From NCBI RefSeq assembly GCF_014643775.1, contig NZ_BMKC01000003.1:124350-188349 (forward strand): DNA of 64,000 nucleotides, written 5' to 3'. Numbering within the stretch: position 1 is the first letter of the stretch; each line of letters begins with the position of its first letter. Under the pieces are notes generated by a model that worked only from the letters and a program-made list of their open reading frames with translations, ran no database searches and had not been told where the DNA came from. This document shows, in pieces, positions 29,083-36,636 of this stretch. Source of the stretch: Arenimonas soli. GTDB taxonomy: Bacteria > Pseudomonadota > Gammaproteobacteria > Xanthomonadales > Xanthomonadaceae. A program made the position numbers and the translations under genes.

Positions 29083-30151
29083 ACGTGCCGCCCTGGTCAT
29101 GGTCGTCGACGACCAGGAGGCCAATGTCAGCGCCGTCGGCGGCCTGCTTGCCCGCGACGGCTTCGACGTGGCGCCCTGCCTGAGTGGCAAGGAAGCCCTG
29201 GCCGGCATCGCCGCCGCCCCGCCCGACCTGCTGCTGCTGGACATGCGCATGCCGGGCATGGACGGCTTCGACGTGCTCGAGGCGCTGCGCGCCAACGAAG
29301 CCACGCGCGAGCTGCCGGTGATCTTCCTCACCGCCGACCACGAGCGTGACTCCCTGGTGCGCGCCTTTTCGTCCGGTGCCGTGGACTACGTCACGAAGCC
29401 CTTCGTGCCCGAGGAACTGCTGTCGCGGGTGCGTGCGCACACGGCGCTGAAGCTGGCGCGGGACCAGGTGCAGCGGCTGGCGCAGGAGCGCCAGGAAAGC
29501 CTGGAACTGATCGCGCACGACCTGCGCAACCATTTCACCAACGTGCTGTTCTCGGCCGACATGCTGGCCAGCCGCCAGGCCGACCGCGCCGGCGGCAAGC
29601 TGGTCGAAGCGATCCGCAGCGCCGCCGACACCGGCCTTCTGTTCCTGCAGGCGGTGCTCGACCAGGCCGCCGGCGAAGCGCGCGGTGAAACCGTCGATCC
29701 GCTGCCCGCGGCCCAGGTGGTGCAGGAGGCCGTGGACGCCCACGCCGACCACGCGCAGGAAAAGGGCATGGGCCTGGACCTGCAGGTCGAACCGGGCCTG
29801 CTGGTGCGCGGCCAGCGCCTGGCGCTGGGCCACGTGCTGCAGAACCTGGTGTCGAATGCGGTGAAATATTCACCCGCCGGCAGCACGGTCACGGTGAAGG
29901 CGGTTGCGCATGGGGCCAAGGCCCGCTTCCTGGTCATCGATCAGGGCCCGGGCATTGCGCAATCCGAACAGGACCAGCTGTTCCGGCGTTTCGCCAAGCT
30001 CTCGAGCCAGCCGACCGGCGGCGAAAGCTCCACCGGGCTCGGGCTGTCGCTGGCCAAGCAAAAGGCGCGCGCGATGGGGGGCGACCTCTGGTACGACCCC
30101 GCGCCGTCTGGTGGCGCCTGCTTCACCCTGGAATTGCCGCGCGTTCAATAG
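29072..30151 (+). CDS. Receiver-histidine kinase (REC-HisKA-HATPase) soluble protein
   Basis: 359 residues: receiver domain with Asp57 (LLLLDMRMPG) and YVTKPF lysine, then HisKA with His149 in AHDLRNHF, then HATPase (NLVSNAVKYS, DQGPGIA, STGLGLS). It has no membrane segment. It overlaps the hybrid kinase gene by 11 bases and so is probably made with it. Such REC-HK proteins receive a phosphate on the receiver, which then modulates their own kinase. Its H-box variant HxLRNH resembles that of the lone DHp-like protein at 2586. Confidence 0.92.
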   Translation: MNIERAALVMVVDDQEANVSAVGGLLARDGFDVAPCLSGKEALAGIAAAPPDLLLLDMRMPGMDGFDVLEALRANEATRELPVIFLTADHERDSLVRAFSSGAVDYVTKPFVPEELLSRVRAHTALKLARDQVQRLAQERQESLELIAHDLRNHFTNVLFSADMLASRQADRAGGKLVEAIRSAADTGLLFLQAVLDQAAGEARGETVDPLPAAQVVQEAVDAHADHAQEKGMGLDLQVEPGLLVRGQRLALGHVLQNLVSNAVKYSPAGSTVTVKAVAHGAKARFLVIDQGPGIAQSEQDQLFRRFAKLSSQPTGGESSTGLGLSLAKQKARAMGGDLWYDPAPSGGACFTLELPRVQ

Positions 30152-30258
30152 CCCGGCCGGCGGACTTTCCTTGCAGCCTGCAGGCACGGCCATGCAGATC
30201 GCAAGGTGGCGGCCCACCGCACCTGCGCAAGTCCTTGTTCCTGCGTGCCATGCCCGGT

Positions 30259-30274
30259 TGGCACGGCCCTTGCT
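30259..30274 (+). promoter_or_regulatory. Sigma-54 promoter of the lipoprotein/PA2169-like genes
   Basis: TGGCACG-GCCC-TTGCT, a perfect -24/-12 consensus. The -24 element is also half of an inverted repeat, CGTGCCA (30244-30250) with TGGCACG (30259-30265). The lipoprotein ATG is 81 bases after the -12 element. It shares both boxes exactly with the promoter at 24907, so control by the nearby AlgB-like regulator is likely. Confidence 0.87.
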
Positions 30275-30354
30275 CCCTATTCCATGACGATGTCGTCGCC
30301 GCCTGCTTGTGGGCGCCGACGGCACCGTGACATTCCCAACCATGGAGCTATCGC

Positions 30355-30744
30355 ATGAACAAGTTCACCCGCACCGCCCTGCCGCTGGCGATCGTGATGG
30401 CCCTGGCGGCCTGCCAGGAAACCCCGCAGGAAACGGCCGAGGACGTGGCCGAAGCGCGCATCGAGGCTGCCGAAGACACCCGCGAAGCCCGCCAGGACTA
30501 CGTCGAAGCCGACTCGATGGACGAGGCGATCGACGAGCGCGAGGACCTTGAGCTTGCCGCGGCCGAAGGCGCCTATGAAATCGCCAAGCAGCAGTGCGAT
30601 GCCCTCGATGGCGACGCCGAGGACGCCTGCAACGACCAGGCCAAGGCGAACTACGACGCGGCCAAGGAAGCGGCCCAGCGTCGCCAGGAAGCCGGCGAAG
30701 ACATGCTCGACGCCGCCGAAGACGCCGTCGACAACGAGTACTGA
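30355..30744 (+). CDS. Small acidic lipoprotein, coiled-coil
   Basis: 129 residues. The signal peptide ends in lipobox LAAC with Cys20 as the lipidated residue. The mature part is highly acidic, Ala/Glu/Asp-rich and mostly helical, with heptad-like spacing; two Cys residues near the middle (QQCDALDG, EDACNDQ) could form a disulfide. I do not recognise a named family. GGAG lies 8 bases before the start. A perfect sigma-54 promoter upstream suggests stress-linked induction along with the PA2169-like gene 70 bases downstream. Confidence 0.85.
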   Translation: MNKFTRTALPLAIVMALAACQETPQETAEDVAEARIEAAEDTREARQDYVEADSMDEAIDEREDLELAAAEGAYEIAKQQCDALDGDAEDACNDQAKANYDAAKEAAQRRQEAGEDMLDAAEDAVDNEY

Positions 30745-30814
30745 GTCCCCCGGCTCCGCACTCGCGAACACCCCCTGTTCCACCCCTAAGGAAGACAAGT
30801 CCAAGGAGGACACC

Positions 30815-31258
30815 ATGACCAACAAGACCACCGCCACCCTCAACCACCTGGTCGAAGCCCTCAACGACGGCATCGAGTTCCACGAGCATGCCGCCAAGGA
30901 AACCGCCCAGCCCGCCTACCGCGACCTGTTCCTCAACATGGCGCAGGTGAAGAAGGCGATCGCCGCCGACCTCAAGGCCGAAGTGTCCAAGCAGGGCGCC
31001 GAGCCGGACAACGACGGCACCTGGCTGGGTGGCATCCGCGAGGGCTACGCCCAGCTGAAATCGAAGATGGTCAAGGACGTCGACGCAGCCTGGATTTCTT
31101 CGATCGAAGAGCAGGAAGACCGCGTACTCGAAGCCTTCCGCGATGCCCTCGACGGCGACCAGCCGCCGAAGGTGCGCGAGCTGGCCGCGCGCTACCTGCC
31201 CGAGGTCAAGAAAATGCACGACCAGATGCGCGACCTTAAGCGGGCCAAGGCGGCTTAA
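30815..31258 (+). CDS. PA2169-family four-helix-bundle protein (DUF2383)
   Basis: 147 residues with a canonical AAGGAGG before the ATG. The pattern LNHLVEALNDGIEFHEHAAK opens a ferritin-like four-helix bundle; the family is DUF2383/PA2169, whose members are induced under stress in several proteobacteria. The function is not established. It lies between a sigma-54-driven lipoprotein gene and a strong terminator, so the pair is probably one transcription unit. Confidence 0.88.
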   Translation: MTNKTTATLNHLVEALNDGIEFHEHAAKETAQPAYRDLFLNMAQVKKAIAADLKAEVSKQGAEPDNDGTWLGGIREGYAQLKSKMVKDVDAAWISSIEEQEDRVLEAFRDALDGDQPPKVRELAARYLPEVKKMHDQMRDLKRAKAA

Positions 31259-31268
31259 GACCCCCCGC

Positions 31269-31315
31269 CCTGCCGCGGTTCCCGGCGTGCTGGCCGGGGG
31301 TCGCGGCAGGTTTTT
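31269..31315 (+). terminator. Rho-independent terminator after the PA2169-like gene
   Basis: Perfect 9-bp stem CCTGCCGCG (31269-31277) / CGCGGCAGG (31302-31310), followed by TTTTT at 31311-31315. The loop contains a further small CCCGGC/GCCGGG hairpin. Confidence 0.88.
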
Positions 31316-31370
31316 GGGCGCCGGGACCTGCCGGTAGCGAAAAAAACCCGTGTTTTTACCGGTTTTGCAC

Positions 31371-31399
31371 TTGGCGGCGACTTGAACTTGCCCTACATT
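31371..31399 (+). promoter_or_regulatory. Possible sigma-70 promoter of the HU gene
   Basis: TTGGCG (31371-31376), a 17-base spacer and TACATT (31394-31399), about 63 bases before the HU start. An imperfect dyad, CCGGTA...TACCGG with A and T runs, lies just upstream at 31331-31362. Both matches are moderate. Confidence 0.35.
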
Positions 31400-31462
31400 C
31401 GCTAGGCCGGGGCAAGCCCAGGCACCCCAATTACCCATCCAGAATCACGGGAACAAACAAAA

Positions 31463-31843
31463 ATGGCTACCAAGAAAGCTGCGAAGAAGAAGGCTGCCCC
31501 GAAGGCTGCTGCCAAGCCGGCCGCGCCCAAGCCGATCAAGGAAGCGCTGACCAAGTCCGGTCTGGTGTCGCACATCGCCGACAACACCGGCCTGGCTTCC
31601 AAGGACGTGCGCGCCGTGCTGGCCGCGCTCGAGAACGCCGTGCACGGCTCGGTCTCGAAGAAGGGCGCGGGCAGCTTCACCCTGCCGGGCCTGCTCAAGA
31701 TCACTTCGGTCAACGTGCCGGCCAAGCCCAAGCGCAAGGGCATCAACCCCTTCACCAAGGAAGAGCAGTGGTTCGCCGCCAAGCCGGCCACCGTCAAGGT
31801 GAAGATCCGTCCGCTCAAGAAGCTGAAGGATTCCGCGGCCTGA
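31463..31843 (+). CDS. HU-family DNA-binding protein with Lys/Ala-rich N-terminal tail
   Basis: 126 residues. The first 24 residues form a basic tail of Lys, Ala and Pro like histone H1 or AlgP-type proteins; an HU/IHF fold follows (LTKSGLVSHIADNTGLASKDVRAVL, noted as about 29-53), with the DNA-binding arm near INPFTKEEQWFAAKPA. HU dimers bend and compact DNA. The tail should strengthen non-specific binding. It is a single-gene unit with its own terminator. Confidence 0.9.
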   Translation: MATKKAAKKKAAPKAAAKPAAPKPIKEALTKSGLVSHIADNTGLASKDVRAVLAALENAVHGSVSKKGAGSFTLPGLLKITSVNVPAKPKRKGINPFTKEEQWFAAKPATVKVKIRPLKKLKDSAA

Positions 31844-31887
31844 GGCCCGGATTCGCGACGCGGTGACGCGCGCGAAAGCAGAACCAG

Positions 31888-31919
31888 CGGGGCGGGTGCG
31901 CAGGCACCCGCCCCGTTTT
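31888..31919 (+). terminator. Rho-independent terminator of the HU gene
   Basis: Perfect 12-bp stem CGGGGCGGGTGC (31888-31899), loop GCAG, GCACCCGCCCCG (31904-31915), then TTTT. It also separates HU from the convergent GNAT gene. Confidence 0.93.
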
Positions 31920-31933
31920 CGTTCGGCGACGGA

Positions 31934-32473
31934 CTACCCGGCGACGGCGGATTCTTTCGCCGCCGGACGGTCGATCTCGTAAACCAGCAGGGTTTCCCCG
32001 TCCAGGGTTCGCGGACCCTGCAGGCGCATGCCCAGGGTTTCGAGCAAACGGCGCGAGGCGACGTTGCCGAGGGTGACGATCGCCAGCACCCGCGGCAGCG
32101 CCAGCGGCCCGAAGGCGTGGTCCAGGCAAAGGCGGGCGGCCTCGCGGGCCAGCCCCTGGCCACGCCAGGGCGGCAGGAAGGCGTAACCCAGGTCGGGCCC
32201 CGGCAGCAGGTCGCGCCGGACCAGGCCGCACATGCCGGCCAGGCGTCCGTCGTTCTTCATCTCGACCGCCCACAGGCCGAAGCCGTTGCGGGCGTAGCTG
32301 GCGATGGGGCCGTCGCGCAGGTAGGCGCGGGCCTGGTCCAGGTCGCGCACGCCACGGTCGCCGATGTGGTCCAGGAAGCCCGGGTCGTTGAGCAGGGCGA
32401 GCGCGAAAGCGGCGTCGTCCTCGCGCAGCTCGCGCAGGCGGAAGCGGTGGGTGTCGGGGAGGCTTTGCGGCAT
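31934..32473 (-). CDS. GNAT N-acetyltransferase, RimJ/RimL type
   Basis: 179 residues with the GNAT fold. Motif A/B features are DLGYAFLPPWRGQGLAREA (the acetyl-CoA loop with GQG) and TLGNVASRRLLETLGMR, typical of RimJ/RimL-type enzymes that acetylate protein N termini or small amines. The substrate is not determined. It is convergent with HU. Confidence 0.88.
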   Translation of the reverse strand: MPQSLPDTHRFRLRELREDDAAFALALLNDPGFLDHIGDRGVRDLDQARAYLRDGPIASYARNGFGLWAVEMKNDGRLAGMCGLVRRDLLPGPDLGYAFLPPWRGQGLAREAARLCLDHAFGPLALPRVLAIVTLGNVASRRLLETLGMRLQGPRTLDGETLLVYEIDRPAAKESAVAG

Positions 32474-32530
32474 GGGCGGTCCCGGAAGGGCCGCCCGATT
32501 ATTGCAGGACCGGGGTGCCGGCGGTGGGAA

Positions 32531-32830
32531 TCAGGGCGTGGCCAGCGTGACCTGCTGCAGGCCTTCGTGCATCGCGACCAGGCGCTGCACCGGCGGCATG
32601 TGCGGCTGGCGGCGCTGCTGCTCGACGCCGAGCGACTTGCTGTCGAAGCGCACGTTCTCGGGCACCACGATCTTGAAGTGCAGCGTCGCCGACGCCGAGA
32701 CCTTCGCACCTTCGACGCCGACCGCGAACTCACCCTTGGCGAGGGCGGGCTGGGCGAGGGCCATCGCCAGCGCGGCGCACGCCGCGAGGCGGAGGAGGAG
32801 GGCGGGCTTGGCGAGGCGCTTGGCGTTCAT
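32531..32830 (-). CDS. Small secreted hypothetical protein
   Basis: 99 residues. Residues 1-31 are a signal peptide with cleavage near ALA-K. The 68-residue mature part contains a beta-like pattern (VSASATLHFKIVVPENVRF) and a Gln/Arg/Pro-rich middle, QQRRQPHMPP. I do not recognise a family. It stands alone, with a 333-base non-coding stretch on its upstream side. Confidence 0.65.
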   Translation of the reverse strand: MNAKRLAKPALLLRLAACAALAMALAQPALAKGEFAVGVEGAKVSASATLHFKIVVPENVRFDSKSLGVEQQRRQPHMPPVQRLVAMHEGLQQVTLATP

Positions 32831-33163
32831 CGTTCTGCTCCTGGGGGGAGGAACCCGGACCGGGGGCGGTCTTCGTGTTCCTTGGAGAGCAGTCTAGGAA
32901 GTGGCCTAAGTTATTGATGGGCAACGGATCACACTTGCCTACTGTGGGATTTCGCGCACACTTCCCGACCAAATGCGGCCGTCGGACACGGTTTGCATGC
33001 GTGGGCGGTCACAGTTCCCTTTCAAACCGTGACATCGCCCCAACCCGCGGCTGAACGTCCGTCAATTCCAGCAACGCCCGGGCGCAGGAAAGTCGGCCAG
33101 CCCTTGCGGCAAGCCGTGCAGTTTTTTCAGGGTGTCGCCGGCGTGGCCGACGCAGTCGCGGGC
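32831..33163. other. Non-coding stretch between two minus-strand genes
   Basis: 333 bases between the small secreted protein gene and the end of the diguanylate cyclase gene. It must hold the promoter of the small gene and any terminator of the borosin operon. I see one inverted repeat (listed separately), a T6 run at 33122-33127 that belongs to no clear hairpin, and no convincing ORF or promoter. Confidence 0.5.
32987..33031. repeat. 9-bp inverted repeat in the non-coding stretch
   Basis: CACGGTTTG (32987-32995) and CAAACCGTG (33023-33031) are perfect reverse complements with a 27-base loop. No T-run follows on either strand, so an operator or an RNA stem in a leader is as likely as a terminator. 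Confidence 0.45.
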
Positions 33164-34921
33164 TTACGTTGCGGCGACGGTGGTGGTGTCGGCTTCAAGG
33201 CCGTGGGTACGTACACGGTCGCGGCCGGCGTTCTTGGCTTGGTAAAGGGCGTCGTCCGCGCGGCTGAGCAGCATGAGGAAGTCGTAGCCGCTGGCACGGG
33301 TGCCCGCGACGCCGAAACTGGCGGTGACGTTGAACACGTGGCCGGTGGGCGAGGTGTCGATGGCGGCGATTCGCTTGCGGCAGGACTGCGCCAACGCCAC
33401 CGACGACGGCAGGTCGCAGCCGACGAGCAGGAATGCGAACTCCTCGCCGCCCAGGCGACCGAAGCGGTCGTTCTTGCGGCACACGTCGGCGCAGACCTTG
33501 GCGACTTCGACCAGCACCCAGTCGCCGGTGGCATGGCCGAAGCGGTCGTTGATGGACTTGAACTCATCGAGGTCGAACATCACCAGGCCGGCCTCTTCGC
33601 CGTCCTTGCGGCAGTACGCCAGGGCCTCTTCGGCCCGGTGGCTGAAGTGCATGCGGTTGGAGACGCCGGTCAGCGCGTCGGTTTCGGCAAGGCGCCGGAA
33701 CACGATCTGAGCCTTCTTGGTGCGCCAGGCCCAGAGCGCGATCGTCCCCAGCAGCAGCGCCAGCAGCACGACGAGCAGCTGGGTGTTGCGCGCCTCCTGC
33801 GTGGCTACCTTCTGCTCCAGGGCCAGCACTTCGTTCTGCCGGTTGAGCAATTCGATGGTCTGGTTCTTCTGGCGCGATTCGCTGGTGATTTCCTGGTAGG
33901 CCATCGCGCGCGCCTTGACCTCGTTGAGGTAGGCCTTGTCGGCATCAGCGTAATTGATGTGGTGCGCCAGCGCCGCGGCATTGTCGCCGCGCTGCAGTGC
34001 CGATTCGTAGAGGATGCGGTGCGCGGCCACCAGTGGCGGGCTATTGGCGACCGGCGCGCCCAAGGCGATGATCCGGCGGGCGTGGCGCTCGGCGGCGGCG
34101 TAATCTCCGGCGGCGATGTTTATTTCCGCCAGCACGGAGTGGGCGTCGGCGATGACCCGCGGGAAGCGCGTGGATTCGATGTCGGCGAGGTAACGGTTGA
34201 GATAGACCGCGGCTTCATTGCGATCCCCGGCGGTCGCCATGTGCCGGGCCCGATACGTCCGGGCGAAACTGGCGAAAAGCGGCTCGCCCGCGTCCAAGCA
34301 TTCGCGGGTGACGGCTTCGATTTCTTCGTCGCGGCTTTCGAGTTGTTCAAGGTTGAACCAGCTCTCGAGCGCGAGTGCGCCACCGAAGCAGCGCGTCCGG
34401 GGGCTGGACGAGCTCGTGCGAAGGAGCTCGGCATATCGTAGCCCGTCCTCGAAACGACCAACCTGGTTGAGGAGGCCGCCCGCGGCCGCCCAGAGGTGTT
34501 CGAGCACGGCCGGGTCCTGGATCTCGCCCTCCAGCTCCTTGGTCTCGTTCATGTAGCGAAGGGCTTCGGCGAAATCGCGCCGCGACCCGTAGGGGTGGAT
34601 CAGCAGGGCCCCGGCGCGGAACCGGATTCCGGCATCGGCGCTCTCCTGGAAGAGCCTTTCGGCTGCGGCAATGCCCAGGTCATGCCTGCCGGTATAGATG
34701 AGCTGGTAGGCCTTGAGGTATTCCAGCAGCTCCCGCTGCCTGGGGCTTGCGGCGCCCAGGCTGGCATTGAGCTGGCCGATCAGTTGGTCGAACCGCGCGG
34801 GGTCGGAACTTCGCACAGCCTCGGCCTGGCTCAGCATCGCCTCGAACGCAGGCGACGCGAATGAGGGCAGCGGCGCAACCAGCGCCGCCGCCATCACCAG
34901 GCGGGCAATCAGACCACGCAT
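33164..34921 (-). CDS. Diguanylate cyclase with periplasmic TPR-like sensor
   Basis: 585 residues from ATG 34921. A signal peptide (about 1-22, ending SFAS) precedes a helical repeat region of about 350 residues with TPR-like spacing. A membrane helix (NTQLLVVLLALLLGTIALW) comes next, then a GGDEF domain with GGEEF and I-site RKND five residues before it. It synthesises c-di-GMP in response to a periplasmic signal. It starts only 22 bases after the borosin precursor stop, so it is the last gene of that operon. The RxxD site predicts feedback inhibition. Confidence 0.9.
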   Translation of the reverse strand: MRGLIARLVMAAALVAPLPSFASPAFEAMLSQAEAVRSSDPARFDQLIGQLNASLGAASPRQRELLEYLKAYQLIYTGRHDLGIAAAERLFQESADAGIRFRAGALLIHPYGSRRDFAEALRYMNETKELEGEIQDPAVLEHLWAAAGGLLNQVGRFEDGLRYAELLRTSSSSPRTRCFGGALALESWFNLEQLESRDEEIEAVTRECLDAGEPLFASFARTYRARHMATAGDRNEAAVYLNRYLADIESTRFPRVIADAHSVLAEINIAAGDYAAAERHARRIIALGAPVANSPPLVAAHRILYESALQRGDNAAALAHHINYADADKAYLNEVKARAMAYQEITSESRQKNQTIELLNRQNEVLALEQKVATQEARNTQLLVVLLALLLGTIALWAWRTKKAQIVFRRLAETDALTGVSNRMHFSHRAEEALAYCRKDGEEAGLVMFDLDEFKSINDRFGHATGDWVLVEVAKVCADVCRKNDRFGRLGGEEFAFLLVGCDLPSSVALAQSCRKRIAAIDTSPTGHVFNVTASFGVAGTRASGYDFLMLLSRADDALYQAKNAGRDRVRTHGLEADTTTVAAT

Positions 34922-34943
34922 GGTCGGAAAACCGGCGGCGGTG

Positions 34944-35246
34944 TCAGTGCCGACCGTTGCGTTGGATGGATTCCTTGCGGTCGTCGTCGTCCGGCTGCTC
35001 ACTGTCTTCCTGCTCGTCGTCCTGCTTCTTCTGGTCATCGCCTTCGGCGGGGAACAGCATGCACATCATCTTGTGCCGGCCGCCGAGCAGCCCGTTTAGG
35101 GCGTCCGCATCCCGGTCGAGCAGGGCCTGCAGCGGCGCGTCGTCGAGACCCAGGTCCCGGGCTTCGGAAGCGAGTTCGGCGGCTGGCAGCTGCGCCAAGG
35201 ATGGGTTGCGGCCCATTCGTTCGAGAAAAGCGATCACGTTGTTCAT
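34944..35246 (-). CDS. Split-borosin precursor peptide (RiPP substrate)
   Basis: 100 residues from ATG 35246. Residues 1-56 are a small helical domain (FLERMG, LPAAELASEARDLGLD, LQALLDRDADALNGLL), the pattern of a borosin-binding domain of SonA-type precursors. The hydrophobic segment KMMCMLFPAE (59-68) lies where SonA is N-methylated, and is the likely core. An unusual hydrophilic tail of about 30 residues (Asp/Glu/Gln-rich, with a DDDD run) ends the protein. The methyltransferase gene ends 40 bases upstream. That the segment is methylated is inference. The domain also resembles NHLP-type leader helices, but the neighbouring enzyme settles the class. Confidence 0.82.
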   Translation of the reverse strand: MNNVIAFLERMGRNPSLAQLPAAELASEARDLGLDDAPLQALLDRDADALNGLLGGRHKMMCMLFPAEGDDQKKQDDEQEDSEQPDDDDRKESIQRNGRH

Positions 35247-35286
35247 TTCAACACTCCCCATTTTTCAGTGGTGGTCCAGTGACGCA

Positions 35287-36075
35287 TCAAGCAGGTGAAT
35301 CGATTGCCGCCAGGCGCTCGAGCAGCGCTTCGTTGCGCCGTAAGGGCTTGCAGGGCGGCAGCACCAAGGTGGACTGCGCATCCAACCTGGCGTCCGCCAG
35401 GCTCCCCAAGGATGTACGTTCAATTCGAGGTGTCTGGATCGGCAGGGTCGCCGCCTCGTAGATCGTACACTCGTGGTCCAACGGATAGTCCACGGCAAGC
35501 AGGTCAACCAGCAGCTTCCTGTGCGAAGCCGGGGTCGAGAACCGCCGATAGCTGCGGTCACCGGCCACGCCCGGCTGCCAGATGACCAGGTAGGCGCTGG
35601 TGTCGAGGCGCCGCCGGTAGAACATCAGCTGGCTGGCTTCGTAATGCTGGCAGCCGAACTCGCCCGGATCGATGCCCAGGTCGGCATAGAGACAATCCTC
35701 GGCGGACACGCCCGGCTCCATCGACGCTTCGAAGCCTTCTTCCCGCGCCATGGCTACGGCGCGATGCGGTGCCTGGGCGAAGACTCCTGGGTGCCCGTAG
35801 AACACCCCGCAGACACGTTTGCCGGCGCGGACTTCGGCCAGCATCATCGCGGCCATCTCACGATAGGTGTCGTGCCGGGACTTGCCCTCGGCATACAGGG
35901 GCTGGAGGCTTCTGACATCGGGATGCATGCCTTGCACCCATTGTTCGACGAGGGGGTCGGAGACCGCCACGAAAACGACGTCGGCCTGCTCGATCCGGCC
36001 GAGGGCGCGTGGCGTGAGGTGGGCGCCCAGCATCATGCCCAGGCCCACGCAGGCGAGACTTCCTTGCTTCCCCAT
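35287..36075 (-). CDS. Borosin-type peptide backbone alpha-N-methyltransferase (SonM-like)
   Basis: 262-residue member of the tetrapyrrole (corrin/porphyrin) methylase superfamily. The SAM loop is CVGLGMMLGAHLTPRALG (9-26) and the block YGHPGVFA (93-100) is diagnostic. Tyr61, Arg67, Tyr71 and Tyr93 keep exactly the spacing of the catalytic Tyr66, Arg72, Tyr76 and Tyr98 of fungal OphMA. The C-terminal PLDHECTIYEAATLPIQTPR also matches SonM of Shewanella. It should transfer methyl groups from SAM to backbone amides of the separate precursor. ATG 36075 (GGGGAA upstream) is preferred over GTG 36099. Unlike fungal borosins the substrate is not fused. Confidence 0.93.
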   Translation of the reverse strand: MGKQGSLACVGLGMMLGAHLTPRALGRIEQADVVFVAVSDPLVEQWVQGMHPDVRSLQPLYAEGKSRHDTYREMAAMMLAEVRAGKRVCGVFYGHPGVFAQAPHRAVAMAREEGFEASMEPGVSAEDCLYADLGIDPGEFGCQHYEASQLMFYRRRLDTSAYLVIWQPGVAGDRSYRRFSTPASHRKLLVDLLAVDYPLDHECTIYEAATLPIQTPRIERTSLGSLADARLDAQSTLVLPPCKPLRRNEALLERLAAIDSPA

Positions 36076-36108
36076 GTTCCCCGAAACCAATGGATTCACC
36101 CGCGGACA

Positions 36109-36636
36109 TTAGCCCAAGGCGTGCACCTTGTCGCCCTCTTGTGCCTTCCACTGTTCGCGCGACAGCGTCCAGCGGCGGGGATGCGGTGGCGGACCCGCCG
36201 CTGCGGGATGGAAGCCCATGCCCCTCATGACGGCCTCGACCAGCGGGTGGTCCGCCACATGGCGGGCTTCCACGCGGTCCAGGCCAATCCCCAGGAAGGC
36301 GTGGCGGACCACGGTCATGGCCGCTTCCCGGGCGTAGCCCTGGCCCTGGAAGGCGGGCGGACAGATTGCCCCGATTTCAGCGACGCGGTCCGTGTCGATG
36401 TCCAAGCCAACCAGGCCGATGTGCGCCTCGTCCTGCAGGCGAACCATTACCCACAGGGGCCAGCGGCCGTGATCGCGCGCCAGGGACGTGAGAAACCCGG
36501 CCCTTGCGCGTTCGACCGTCTGCGGAGGCCCGATGCGCTCAAGCGTTTCCGGGTCGGTGTAGAGGCGTACGTAAAGCGCCTCGTCTGCAGGCTCGATCAG
36601 ACGCAGTCGCAAACGCCGGGTGGTCAGCAAGCTCAC
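36109..36636 (-). CDS. GNAT N-acetyltransferase in the borosin operon
   Basis: 175 residues, RimJ/RimL-type GNAT: N-terminal LLTTRRLRLRLIEPADEALY, acetyl-CoA loop PAFQGQGYAREAA and the terminal LGIGLDRVEARHVADHPLVEAV helix-strand. The ATG overlaps the protease stop (ATGA), so the two are co-translated; the methyltransferase starts 33 bases downstream. It may acetylate the processed peptide's new N terminus, or be an unrelated passenger. There is no direct sequence evidence for the substrate. Confidence 0.85.
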   Translation of the reverse strand: MSLLTTRRLRLRLIEPADEALYVRLYTDPETLERIGPPQTVERARAGFLTSLARDHGRWPLWVMVRLQDEAHIGLVGLDIDTDRVAEIGAICPPAFQGQGYAREAAMTVVRHAFLGIGLDRVEARHVADHPLVEAVMRGMGFHPAAAGPPPHPRRWTLSREQWKAQEGDKVHALG

